DNA from: Synanceia verrucosa
Taxonomy: Eukaryota; Chordata; Actinopteri; Perciformes; Synanceiidae
DNA: 64,000 nucleotides
Reading direction: 5' to 3'
Assembly (NCBI GenBank): GCA_029721515.1
Contig: CM056562.1
Span: 17,305,335 to 17,369,334, forward strand
Numbering within the stretch: the first letter of the stretch is position 1; every line of letters begins with the position of its first letter. Below are positions 10,480-21,371 of the stretch, piece by piece. A model generated the notes under the pieces. The model was not told the DNA's origin and searched no databases. It worked only from the letters and a program-made list of their open reading frames with translations. The position numbers and the translations under genes are program-made.

Positions 10480-13456
10480 CGAACAGAAAATGGTACTATT
10501 GACTTAACCCTCCTAGTGGCCTAAAGCTGCTGCTGCTGCTGCAGTGCCAGCATTGTGCATGATGATTTTTTTTGGCCTCAAATCTTGCAAAGGTCAGAGT
10601 ATTAATCCTCTGAATAAACCTTTTTTTAACAGAGCTGTGCGCAGGCCACACGAGAGAGAGACACAATGCACAGAAACATGGCAGTGATGGACATTTAATT
10701 GTATATTAATGTGTGGTGGAGTGAGAAAAATTGCCTTTTAGCAGCCGCATAAACAAAGAATGCAGGAGGTTTCCTGTCTCCTGCTTTTATACCGGCTTTG
10801 TACTTTCATTCTTATTTTCCACCAGTTTCTGATGTGAAAGGATTTGGCACTAAGATGCACGCAAAGGGAGGGGGAAAAAAATCCCGAAAAGTGGATCAAA
10901 AAAAGTAAATGAAAAATAATGTCATATTACTGAAAATATGAGAGGCTAATTTGTGCCGACTTTTTGCTAATTTTGTTCTCGCCACAGAAAGAGGAGCCGT
11001 CACCTGCTCGGCGCCACAGCGCTGACAGTGCCAGTGATCCATGAAATAAGCTGCCACTGGCTTTGTTCAGATAAGAATGAACAAATCTGCACAATGTACT
11101 GCTCTCGGAATCTCATTTTCATACTTGCATGCAGGCTAAAAGAAATAAGCTGTTTGCAGGCTTGATTAATCAGACATTTGAGGGTTTTTTTTGTCTCTTT
11201 GATCTGCTCTGTCTCCTAGGTAACTTGGTTGACATTAATGTTGAGCCCTGGTAAAGACAATCAAGGACTGTAGACTAACCTGATAAAAAAGGAAAAGAAT
11301 TATAGACCTTTAATGCTTTAAATATCGTAAACGCCATGTTGTGAATTTAAAAGAGGGTGACATGAGGGGCATGGAAGTGGTTTTTAATTTTGCTTTTGGA
11401 ATGTTTGGGAAGGTGTGTTTTCAAGACCTTTTGCATTTCAAATGCAACGCCACAGGAGAGCAGGTTAATGTGGGTAATCCTGAAGCAGGGAAAAAAGAGA
11501 AAAGCTCTGTCTGTAAATCTCCAAATAAAACCATTTAGCGTTGTGCAGTTTCATTTGATTTGCTCCCACAATGAGCCAAACAGAGAGCAGGAGCTGCTCT
11601 CAGATTTGTCAACAATTTAATAAACGTCTGGTTTATAATCTCCTTGCGCATCGCAGACACTCAGAAGCATTTAGCACCTACACCTCTCCATCAAGCAGCA
11701 GGGAAGCCCTGGTGTGGTTTTATCCGCTCGCAAATCTCCTGAAAATGTGAGAGCAGTCACCCGTTATAACTCCCTTAGAGAGGAGAAAACATGATTTTAG
11801 GAATTTAAAAGCTATAAAATGGCAAAGAACTGGAGAACTGTCATAGTATGTACGCTTCAGGTTATGCAGACGCTTTCTCAAATCTTCCAGTGACTGTATA
11901 GATGAATGCCTTGAGGGCCCTGCCAGAGCCCAGTACTTGCAGCCAGCCGAAGCCCTTATCTTAAATCCAAGCAAAGTACCATTAATCTTTTTGAAAGACC
12001 TTTATGGCTTTTAATGTATCCCAAATTAGAACATTTTACACCCTTGGTTCCTGAAATATGGTGATAAAAAGCCTTTAGAGTTTAATTTTTCCTGCCTGCT
12101 CGCTCTGACCTGCTTAATCCCAGCATGCATTAGGAGATATTTTAGTTTCAGTCTTTCTAATAAAGTTTATCCCACTTAATTATAATTGAAACATTTTTTT
12201 CCAGCAGGTCTTTTTTTTTTTTTTTTTCAAGTGGTGCAGTGGTGGCACATTTCTTCATTACCTTAGGACCCCCTCCCCCCCTCCTGATTGTGCTCTGAAT
12301 ATTATAGAAGAATTACCCAAAGGTTTGGTGAAATTGTTCCAAGTTGTTTATCAAAGTTTTCCTTTGCTTGAATAATAAACCTATCTCAGGAGTGGCAGAG
12401 GAGGCAGGATTTTTCTCTTTGTTTCCCATGCTTCTGTGTGACTGGGGTTATTGGGATTATTCTGCTTCACAATACGTACGTCTTCCCCGGGATTTGAATG
12501 TTTGCCTCTTGCAGTCACGGTCATTCTCTTCACTTCTGATTTCAGGGACTGCCTGCAGTACTCGTGACAGAAAAGTCTCTCTTGCACTGGTGGTGACGAG
12601 CGAAAAAATGCCATTGCAACGTTTTTAAGACGGAGGGGAAATAAACGACAAAATGCTGAACGTTGTTTCTCATTTCATTTGCACATTAAACAAGAAAAAA
12701 AGAAGTAATCAAAAAGAAACAATGTGCGAGAGTGACTATAAGCTAGGAGCTTAAAAATATGACTTCTCTTAAAACACCTCAAACAAAAGGCGAAATATAT
12801 TAGAATAATGTAAATAAAATGGTGCTCTTGTAATTTATGGAGCTATGGGACATCTCACTCTCCACTCAGAACAGAGCTCTGCTATTCAAAAACACATTTC
12901 CAGTATGTTGGATCAGAAATGGCTAATAAGAAGCACGTCACAAATCTCAACTACTGACTGTTTGCATTATTAATTAATCTGTCAATTATTTCCCTCTATT
13001 AACCCTTTGGTCGGGGGTAAATTTTCTCGAATAAGTAAGTAAACAGACTGAACTTAGTAGTTACGGTGAAAACAAAGCCAAATATGTACGGTAAATAATA
13101 AAAGGCATTTAACCCATCATTCATTATATGTTCAATACACATGTAAAATGTCCTGATGTTCCTCTTCAGCTCTTCTTTATTTATATTCCCACACGCTGCT
13201 GCTGCATGTTGTTGCATCAAGTTGTATTGATTTTACGTGATATTACTCAGCAGTTGGACATTATGCAGGAGTTACTTCCTGTGACAACGTCTGATAAAGC
13301 CTGTCCTAGGTCCTAATGGGATATGTGTTCAACTGTAGGACAGCAGGACGGCGTGCATGTGTTGTTGAGCTGTAAAGGAGGGAGGCAGCTGACACATCAG
13401 TCAGGAAGCTGATTTCTATTCTCTAATGGGCCTCTCCTCTGTCTGCCTCCAAATAG

Positions 13457-13566
13457 CTGGCTGTGAAAATCGCTCAAGCTGCTGATTGCCGTGATTTTGT
13501 GCAACGCAAACAGGAAGAGGAAGCTTTGAGGGCAGCGCAGAAGAGGAAGAACCAAATAGCCTGGGG
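13457..13566 (+). CDS. fam204a: fam204a, penultimate coding exon
   Basis: A 110-nt exon encoding LAVKIAQAADCRDFVQRKQE and then EEALRAAQKRKNQIAWG, which matches the human FAM204A segment recalled as [20 protein letters not shown] followed by a basic stretch and LAWG. The acceptor is CCTCCAAATAG (AG at 13455-13456) and the donor is GTAGGA at 13567. The last codon is split after two bases (GG). The helix is lysine- and arginine-rich, in keeping with a nuclear or RNA-associated protein, though function is unknown. Confidence 0.93.
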
Positions 13567-13732
13567 GTAGGATGCCTGCCTCTGTCCTCCTGTTTCTCTT
13601 TGCCACCACTTCTGCCACGTGTGACTTTGTGGAGATACTGAAACCGGCATCAGCTTGACTCTGAATGACGACTCAAGCAGAGATTGGAGTCGACAGCTCT
13701 TCTGTAATATTATTTTTTTTTCTCTGTTGCAG

Positions 13733-13784
13733 GTTTGAGGCTAAAAGACGATGGGAAACCAAAAGCAACATGGGCTTCATGTGA
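13733..13784 (+). CDS. fam204a: fam204a, last coding exon with stop codon
   Basis: After a T-rich tract and TTGCAG (AG at 13731-13732) this exon supplies the third base of the split glycine codon and then FEAKRRWETKSNMGFM, followed by TGA at 13782-13784. The terminal sequence is nearly identical to the human C terminus (FEAKKRWETKSNMGYM as I recall it), which is the strongest single identifier of this gene. The preceding intron is only 166 bp (13567-13732). Together the four exons give about 117 C-terminal residues in one frame. Confidence 0.95.
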
Positions 13785-14820
13785 CAAACAAGCAGCAAAA
13801 GGAGTACGGCTCTTATATTTTTTGAAGCTAATTTGATAAACGTTCTTTTTAATCCTGTTACTTTTTATTCTCTTTGTATATTTGGAAGACTTGAGTGTGA
13901 GGGGGGTGGAAAGTCACGCAGTTGGCAGAGAAAAAACCAATCCGGAGAGCACGAGAGAGGAAAAAAATGATGAAGCATTCAAATTAATTCCTAAGGCTCA
14001 CATTGGTGTCTGCATTGTGTTATTTTTCATTACATTTCAGTTATTTGGGCGCTCTGGCCCTTTTCCCCCCCTTCAAATTAAATCTGGTGTACATTACTGG
14101 ATGATGCGTTTATTTATTGCTGTAAAGTGGGTTAATCATGAAGGCGCTCCTTTCTTCTGCCGAGGAAGAGAAAGGAAAGATTATGGCTCTAATGCAATGT
14201 ACAGGATAATGTGCGATAGGATTTGGGAGAAGAAAATGAAATTTGGCTGCTGTAAACAGTTGTAAACTGGAAGTTGAGTGAACGTTTTTTTTGGGGGGGG
14301 GGGGGTTGAGACATGAAACAGAGGCTTTGCTGTTGGCCCTCACCCATGTTGGGAGACATGCTATTGTCTCTCAGCCTGAAACAAGAGCCACGCGCTGTTT
14401 CTCGAAGCCTACGCTCGCCGCTCATTGTGTAATGAGCTCTCTTCAGCATCCGTAAACTCCTCGATTCCTCTCGTTGTTACTTTGATCTCTTTTTTTTTTT
14501 TTTTTTTGATCTGCAGCTCTTCTGAAACACTCGTTCAGATTCCAGGGAGTGTTAATTGCAAACAGCACGCAAAAAAGCACAAGCATGATAATTACTTTTA
14601 TTCATAATGCTTATATATATTTTTTTCCAGTCATAGAAAATGATTGCTTTGCTTCAAGGTAATGAGAATTCAAATTAATCCCACCTAAGTTGTTTGCATT
14701 GCACATATTTGGGCACTTTGGTGAGGAGCTCGTAGCTTTGCTGCGTTGGCTGAAACAGGACAGGAGGAAAACTACCAGCTAAACATCAGAAATAAAAGTT
14801 TGTAGGCAATCAATGATATG
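13785..14820 (+). other. fam204a 3' UTR and downstream sequence (end not defined)
   Basis: Sequence after the stop codon. Possible poly(A) signals are ATTAAA at 14077-14082 and AATAAA at 14791-14796. The first has a GT-rich stretch shortly after it. Which is used cannot be told from sequence. The block also holds a T8G13 homopolymer junction near 14285-14306 and a poly-T run near 14490-14507. An open frame of about 127 codons starts at a TTG at 13882. It has no recognisable domain and is regarded as chance. Confidence 0.5.
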
Positions 14821-16083
14821 AAAAATGTGAGCTGAAGAAACCTGTGACATGTGACATAAGTAGAAAAATAATCAAGCTTTTGGTATCATCTCACATTTGA
14901 GTGAATCATATGAGCGTGTGTCTGAGAAGCTGTCAGTTGGTGAGAATTGGTGCTAATTAAACTATTAATTATCTCTGTAATGAGACACCAGTTAAAACTG
15001 CGTTTAGCACATCAAAGTACAACATGGGATTTCTTCACTTTGATGACTGCTATGAAAAATATATCTTGACTGAGGAGTGGGGAAACATCAGAGATATGTT
15101 TTATTAACAGGACAAAATGTCAATGTTAGGGTCTTTAGAAAGCGTTGGATAACTCCTCGGCTACAGAACGGTCGATAGTCTGTTTTGTTCACAGGTGTGA
15201 TTATTGCATATAAACTATAGACTTCTCAAACGACATCGACTTTTTCGATAAGGTTATGTCTGGTGTTATCACCTCGAAACGAAAGGCACCTGTGAATTTT
15301 TCATTTATTTAAAAGCCACGTAGCTTTTTCTTAAAGCTAGTAGCTGTCAGTGAACACAGCCAGCGCTGATCCAGGAGCAGCACCATATCAATAGCATCTC
15401 ACTTTATTAATCTCTTGGAACACAGGATAATGCCCTGAGCAGAGATGATTCTGCTTTTAAGCTGGAAAATCCACTTTCCCCTCTCGTCTACGCTGAGGAG
15501 CTGCTTTCAATAGTCTGTTCCTGGAGGCCAATCTTAGCCCCTGACCTAGGCTGATTTGTTGTGAAACGCGGAGACAAATTCCTTGGGCACATGTCGAACC
15601 ACTTCTAGGAAAAGTGTTTGTTGTCTGTGGAGTTGGGGGTGGGGGGTTAGAGAATAAAAAAACAACAACAATCCCATTAAATGGTTGGAAAGCTGCTGTT
15701 GTATGAAAGGGAACATATGTTGCTGGTAACACAACATCAGTGCTATCGCTCGCTGCTATCGCCGGTGAGAAGAGGATTAACTGGAAGGCGAGATCTCAGA
15801 GATGCAGCTGATAAAGAGCTCACACCTAACATGACGTGTACATCACACATGGTGATGCTGCTTTGTGTTGTTCAGGTGCTCCTATTGAAAAAAGGTTATA
15901 ACCAATATGAACATTTTATAAAAAATGTTTCGCTTTCAGAAGTAAGTGTTGATTTTTAAGGAGGTGTGTTTTTCAAAGAGGAAATTTGCCCTGATGGTCA
16001 AAATATAGCAGCGTTGCATTACATGTAGTAACAGAATAGACCAAAACAGAACATTTATAGAAAACACAATGGTTGCACCAACT
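14821..16083. other. Intergenic, nothing coding seen
   Basis: No recognisable gene or named repeat. The block is moderately AT-rich unique-looking sequence. Around 15300-15580 it is richer in GC and lacks simple repeats, so it could include a conserved element, but nothing specific can be supported. Confidence 0.4.
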
Positions 16084-16658
16084 CTAGCCTGGTCTTACCA
16101 GTACAGAGGAGCTGCCATTCTTCCATTGAGAACGAGGTCAGACGAGAGGCGTGAACTCTGTTGAAGTTTGAAACGATTGGATCTGATTTTACCCAATCAC
16201 TAACGTTTGGTCTTGACGTATGTAATGCGCCGCTAGCATTCAGGCTAGCCAACTCCTTCGACACTAATGGAGCTAACTGAAAAATAAGACTTTTGCCGAA
16301 CCCTGCGGGGAGTAAAGCCATGTCATCTTTGTCAGCAATAAAACTGATTAAACTCTCCTCTTGCTCCGACTTCAGCTGCTGAATATTTGGGAGCCTAGCC
16401 AAAACTGATTAAATGGCTTCCCTCACTTCCGTCTCCGCCACCATTACCAAACTACAACCAACTGGACTACAACGCAAATGCTTGCGCATATGTTCGACGT
16501 CATCATTAACACCCGCCTCCCCCGTCCCCCAATATTCGCTGATTTGACCAGAATGGAATTCATCCTGAGAAGTCGAGTCCAAGGGGATCAAACCCAGACG
16601 TAACGTGCAGGGAAATGACAATAGAGCGGAAGATTACGGAGGGCTACGGCCAGGCTAT
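16084..16658 (-). mobile_element. Mini DNA transposon carrying a RecQ-like helicase fragment
   Basis: The ends are short inverted repeats: TAGCCTGG at 16085-16092 and CCAGGCTA at 16650-16657. Inside, on the minus strand, a frame at 16055-16402 contains SEQEESLISFIADKDDMALL followed by PAGFGKSLIFQLAPLV. That is a recognisable helicase motif I (Walker A, G-x-GKS) in RecQ-like context, of the sort found in transposon-encoded helicases. The frame continues upstream through one in-frame stop (complement of 16409-16411) into MVAETEVREAI at the 5' end, and it loses helicase similarity soon after the Walker A motif. It therefore looks like an internally deleted, dead, non-autonomous copy. Superfamily and target duplication are not settled. 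Confidence 0.5.
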
Positions 16659-18614
16659 ATCCACTCTAACATGCTCAAGGGTTTTTTCTAGACGAAAAGA
16701 AGTTGCTTTGAGAGGAAGCAGAGGGATGAAGGGATGATGCTGTGCGGAGCGTTTGAAAACGACAGAATTGTGTTGTCTAAGCCACCCGATCCAGTACAAG
16801 CTTATACTGTTGATCGAGAACTCTCCCTCTACGTAAACAAGATGGCGACTGTGACAGGTAAACATTAGCGCAACATGAAATGGACACAGTTTATTCTATC
16901 TAACTGTCAGGTTGTCCAGATTTTTAGTAATTTTGATGTTTATAACAAACAAGAATGTTGTTTTCCACTTTAAATTCCATATGTTAACTGCAGATAACGT
17001 TGCGTTTGTAAGACTGTGTTGTGTGCATAGCCCAACTGTATGACACCCAGCACTATATTGCATTTTGATAAGAGGGTGCACGCTCACAGTATGAGTTCCT
17101 CAGTTTAGAGAACCCCCTGATGCTTTTCAGTACACTGAAACAGAACAGATGTGTCCCAAACCGTAGTATCAAACCAGTAGCACAATAGTTACAGGATGCA
17201 CATGTTGACAGGTGGAGCTGTAACATCAATAACGCTTCAATTTAAGTTTAAATATAAGATTTCACTTTACTAGTGGAATATATTTTTAAAATGAGTTCAG
17301 ACTTTGATTCTCACAAATCAGTGTGCTTCTGAAAAGATAAGAAGTGCTGTTTCTTCATACTAACGTGTGACTGAGCGCATATTGGGTTTGTAGTGCAGAG
17401 TTTCTGTTGCAGCACAACAACAAGAAAACATCATCACTTAATGGGGAAGCAGTGGAAGTGTTTTGTGTTTTCTTTAAGTTTTGTTATGTTTCGTACCTCA
17501 GGGTCACCATACAGCTGTTTCTTTTCACATATGTTGTTATGAATAATAAACACATTTCAGCACATCAGGTATATTCGTCCCTCTTCCTCTCACTGTGGGA
17601 GCGACAGGCAGTGCGAATGTTGACATATTCCTCGGCTGATTTAATGACCTGTTTAATTCTGGCACGTCTGTTCCTCTCAGATGTTTTGCCGTTTTTAATT
17701 AGTGTAATCATTGCTCTTGAAAAAAAAGGCCACAGGGTTGTTTAATGGGTCATGTTTGTCAAGATGCACAGAATTATAACACAAAAGATATGCCATTTAT
17801 TCAGCGCTACAGTCTTCCAGTGATTATGGGTGTCACAATTGATAGTTAGAGAAAGGAGTGATTCATCTGAAAGCCAAAATGAACCTCTGTGCTGTGAGGA
17901 AATTAGTTTGACAGTGTTTGGATGAGCGCTGTTTACAGTGCAGCATGGCGGTGTGAGAACTCTTTACCACTGTTAACTGAAGCAACACTTACTGACGTCT
18001 CTGGACGAGAGAGTCAGGGACTTTTGATGTGTGAATATATGGTTTCATTCTGCAGCCTTTTGTCACATGATAAGCAGAGGTTATGGTTCCAATTTTCAGG
18101 CAGCAAAGTACAAAGTGCTTCATATAGTTTCCTCAAACTGTGGGAATTAGGTCAAGCTAACATTTACAGTTTGATAAAGACCCATACCCATACTGGGGTG
18201 TGCCGGGTCACTCTTAATTGTTTCTTAGTTTGAAACTGCTTGGAAAGCATCTATTTTATCATTTAGCATAACTTATAGAACAAAAAAAAAAGAAAATGAA
18301 CTTTCAATTAATTTTCCCTCTTTTGATATCGTGAAATAAAAACATTCCCAAGCACAAATATGCTGAGCTTGCACTCATTATACATTCATCTTCACTCTGC
18401 AAACCACATACTGCATTTTATCAGAATGAATTATTAACCAAGTTAATGAATATTTCATTTTTCTTTATAGAACCATTTAACAGTCCCAACAGAGGTAATG
18501 ACACCTTAAGCAGTGCCACGTACCTGAAGAGAGAGAATATCATTTATGAGGACGTCCAGGTGACGTGCATTGAGACGTTAACAGTTTGACTGTGGTCCAT
18601 ATTTAAGAATGATC
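16659..18614. other. Intergenic, no gene recognised; a start-codon/donor pair near 16840
   Basis: No confirmed gene. At 16839-16861 a Kozak-like AAGATGGCG is followed 16 bases later by a GTAAAC donor-like site, resembling a short first coding exon, but no continuation is recognised. The rest (17100-18600) is ordinary AT-rich sequence with small open frames that have no family resemblance. Confidence 0.35.
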
Positions 18615-18754
18615 ATTTAACTCCCTGCGATGAGGTGGAGACTTGTCCAGGGTGTACCCTGCCTTCCGACCTAAGACAGCTGGGATAGGCTCCAGCGCCC
18701 CCGTGACCCTATGTGAGGATAAGCGGTAGATAATGGATGGATGGATTTAACTCC
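18615..18754 (+). mobile_element. 5'-truncated LINE/SINE 3' tail with exact target-site duplication
   Basis: The 120-bp insert at 18625-18744 contains 'ccagggtgtaccctgcc', 'cagctgggataggctccagc' and a (GGAT)n end, the standard 3' tail of a teleost non-LTR element. It is flanked by a perfect 10-bp direct repeat, ATTTAACTCC, at 18615-18624 and 18745-18754. That is the signature of target-primed reverse transcription with severe 5' truncation. Exact family is not assigned. Confidence 0.8.
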
Positions 18755-19719
18755 TCCCCTCTTGTTACAGAGCATCAACACACCTATATGACCCGGCTTT
18801 ATTTCCACGATTTAGGCCTCAGATCTAGTCGTACCTTAAGAATAGACACAGCGTGATCTGGAGCAGCCGGAGGGGATTTACGCTGAGCAAATGAATTTAA
18901 TGGTGTAATTAACATTACCTTGATTTGTCCCAGGAAAGACCTCAATGAGTCTGGCTTGTGTGGTAATTTATTGCCGAGTTCTTATGAAGAACACTCACCT
19001 ACTGTAGAGCAGGTAATTACAAACACTGGCTTGATTAGAAGGAGGAAGAAACCGCTCTAGACTTGTTATTGATCAATTAATACCGGTGATCCTGACTGTC
19101 ATTACATGGCAGCAACAAAACTGACTCAACCCTGAGGTGCAGAGGTCATTGAGTGTTATAGGCAATAGTTTTGTTAATAATAGATCTGTAATTTCCACAG
19201 GTTTATTTAAATGACTATTTCATGGTGACCCAGCATCTCCCAGTCTTTTATTTCTGTAATGTTTCTCCACTCTCTATGTTTGCTTGAATTTCCCTCTAGA
19301 TTAAGGAAGAATCTATCAAACTATCTAAATGTAAAAAATACTAAATTGATGACTTTAATGGCACATTATTTATGACAATGAAATTCTGAACAGTATCCCA
19401 GCTTATTAGTGAAGTAGACCTACTTCACTAATAAGCTACATTAACAACTGTTGTGTGAGTTGACTGTAAAGTCGGCTAAACGTCTGTAATAGCAGTTTTA
19501 ATCATTGTGTAAAACAGTTGTCTTATAGGAAATAAAAATATAAATAATACATATTTATTATGTATTACTTACTGATAAAATAAAATAATGCAGCTGAGGT
19601 TCACAATAAATCGAGTGAAAATAAATACAGGAAATTATGATTAAAAATATCTTAATCTCAGGATTAAGAGCGTTTACAACATAAAATATTCGTGCGAAAA
19701 ATAGATTTTTATGTTTTTA
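18755..19719. other. Intergenic, includes a CNE-like block and a 38-bp palindrome
   Basis: Bases 18860-19090 are repeat-free with GTAATTAAC, GTAATTTATT and GTAATTAC words and may be a conserved element. Bases 19300-19719 are AT-rich. A near-perfect palindrome is at 19400-19437. Confidence 0.35.
19400..19437. repeat. 38-bp near-perfect palindrome (18-bp stem)
   Basis: AGCTTATTAGTGAAGTAG at 19400-19417 is followed, after only AC, by its exact reverse complement at 19420-19437. The stem is 18 bp with no mismatch. No repeat family explains it. Confidence 0.92.
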
Positions 19720-19965
19720 GGTTGTCCGCCAGATTCATATCTCAGAAACACTAGTAAGGAATTCCCTCAAATTTGGCACAAACGTTCACCTGAACTCAAA
19801 GATGACCTGATTAGATTTCAGTGGTCAAAGGTCAAAGGTCACTGTGTGAACCACAACTTATTTTTGGCCATAACCTAAGAATTAATGTGCTGTTAATTTC
19901 ACACAAATGTCTGATAGGATAAAATGAAGCGGTGGCACTTTGGCAAACGTGGATGTAAACTCCAA
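19720..19965 (+). repeat. Dispersed teleost repeat carrying tandem AGGTCA half-sites
   Basis: The order 'atctcagaaacactagtaag', 'caaatttggcacaaacgttc', 'gaactcaaagatgacctgat', 'ggtcaaaggtcaaaggtcac', 'ttttggccataacctaag' and 'cacaaatgtctgataggata' matches a non-coding repeat I recall from many fish genomes. It includes a perfect DR1 (AGGTCA-A-AGGTCA) at 19829-19841. Borders are approximate. Confidence 0.55.
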
Positions 19966-20933
19966 CTTGACGAGTTGACGGTGAAACAAGTTGTCATCAT
20001 TTTATAACACTGATCTCAGCTTCATGGTTGACTTCAGAGCCTGGTTCACACTCAGTGCTGTCTGAGCCCTGCAGGCCTTTGTGATGTTGCTGTGATGCTG
20101 GAGGGTTGTCGAACAGTCAGGGCAGGCCCGATGAGCGAGGAACCAATTTGTGTCCAAACCCCAAGAAACACCAAACTCTCCCAAGTAATTCCCTCTATTC
20201 CGACTCCTTAAAACCTTGTCTTGACACAAACAATAGCAACTCTTTGTAAAAGTGACTCTAAGATGTCTGCCAAGCATAATTTATCATTTGAATGACAATA
20301 GACCACTTAGCACTGCTTAAATTATTTCGGTGCCCTATCTGCTACTTGACTGTCTTTGTGTTGTAACAGTGGACGATCATTAATGCAACGGGGTGATGTG
20401 GTGCACCCTTATCTCTGGCTCCGTCCTCTGAGTTCACTTTAGATAGAAACTGCTCGGCCATGACGGCAACAACTTGGTTTTTTTTTATTCCGAGACTCGT
20501 CTAAGTCTTAGATTTTTAGTGTAACAGAGTGAACAATGTAGAAAGTTAAATCATACTTTTACAAACGTTTTGCCATGTGAGAGGCTTCATATCACTAATT
20601 TGTCCTCAGTATTTTCAATTAATTAAAATAAGACTGGTCAGGAGAATGATTTGTGGAGATGCTACAAGGTTGAATAGTTAATGAATATTAAAAAAAAAAA
20701 AAAAAAAAGGTGTGAGTGGTAGAAAAGAAAATCAGCAATGATGTCAATTATTTTATTTGTCTGAGTTTGAGTAGCTAGAAATGTCAAATTGGAAAGAAAT
20801 CCACTTTGAGCTTCTGATATCTGAGAATACACATTTACATCTGAGAGGTCTCCTTAACAGAGTTAAACCCTGATGATTCTTTTCAACCACTTAAAAGATG
20901 GTGATATTAAATAAATACTGTTAACAAATCCCA
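19966..20933. other. Intergenic, nothing coding seen
   Basis: No gene recognised. A poly-A tract lies near 20689-20708. The frame at 20002-20277 (minus) has no family resemblance. Confidence 0.4.
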
Positions 20934-21371
20934 TTAACCCTGTGAGTGCCAAAGATGTATATATGTACGTTTTTCCTTTTTTCAGCAGCAGGGACAAAAA
21001 AGCACTCTCACACAGCCTGTGAGTAATTTTGGGGCTTCTGGGATTTGTAGTCAGGCCATAAAGAGATGGTATACGCCACAGAGATCAAAGCAAGACGTGC
21101 AGATGATCAAGATTAGAGAACAAAACAAACATGATTTTGGTGAAACTGGCCTCTACACTCCTCCAGATAAAACAAGAATAGAACAAGGTAAAGCAAACAG
21201 TTTATTTTTTCATGATGAAATAGAGAATCTCTTCTTTCATTTGAGCTCTGTGTTTTCAGAGACATAGTACAAAATATTCTGTGCATCATGAAAGATTACT
21301 CAAAATGGCCAAAATCGCTGGCACAAGACACTTTCGTTTTTTAAAAAAGGGGCTGGCACTTAATGAGTTAA
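20934..21371. mobile_element. piggyBac-type non-autonomous element (TTAA-flanked)
   Basis: TTAA at 20934-20937 and TTAA at 21368-21371 flank a 430-bp unit. Just inside are CCCTGTGAGTGCCA (20938-20951) and, on the other strand, CTCATTAAGTGCCA (21354-21367), matching at 10 of 14 positions. TTAA target duplication with CCC-type ends is characteristic of the piggyBac superfamily. The interior has a short open frame (21019-21267) but no transposase motif, so it would be a MITE-like copy mobilised in trans. Confidence 0.6.

Larger units (their letters stand above)
1832..13456 (+). other. Large fam204a intron (11.6 kb)
   Basis: The intron separates the 30-codon exon ending at 1831 from the exon at 13457, and I see no coding exon in it. 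It holds an old dispersed repeat (2700-2960), poly-A/T tracts (4560-4586, 7281-7302), an interrupted hAT-like repeat (8897-9573), a 14-bp inverted repeat (10432-10479), a short CTG run (10528-10544) and several repeat-free blocks with homeodomain-like words: 5000-5330, 7850-8880, 9880-10150, 10930-11240 and 11340-12180. Such blocks inside an oversized intron of a housekeeping-type gene are what one expects of enhancers for a neighbouring developmental gene. That interpretation is inference. Confidence 0.5.

Noticed and set aside
13882..14265. 127-codon forward frame after fam204a
   Set aside because: It starts at TTG, lies in the presumed 3' UTR, has no domain resemblance and no splice context. 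Taken as chance.
21019..21267. 82-codon frame inside the TTAA-flanked element
   Set aside because: No transposase motif. Explained as the interior of a non-autonomous element.
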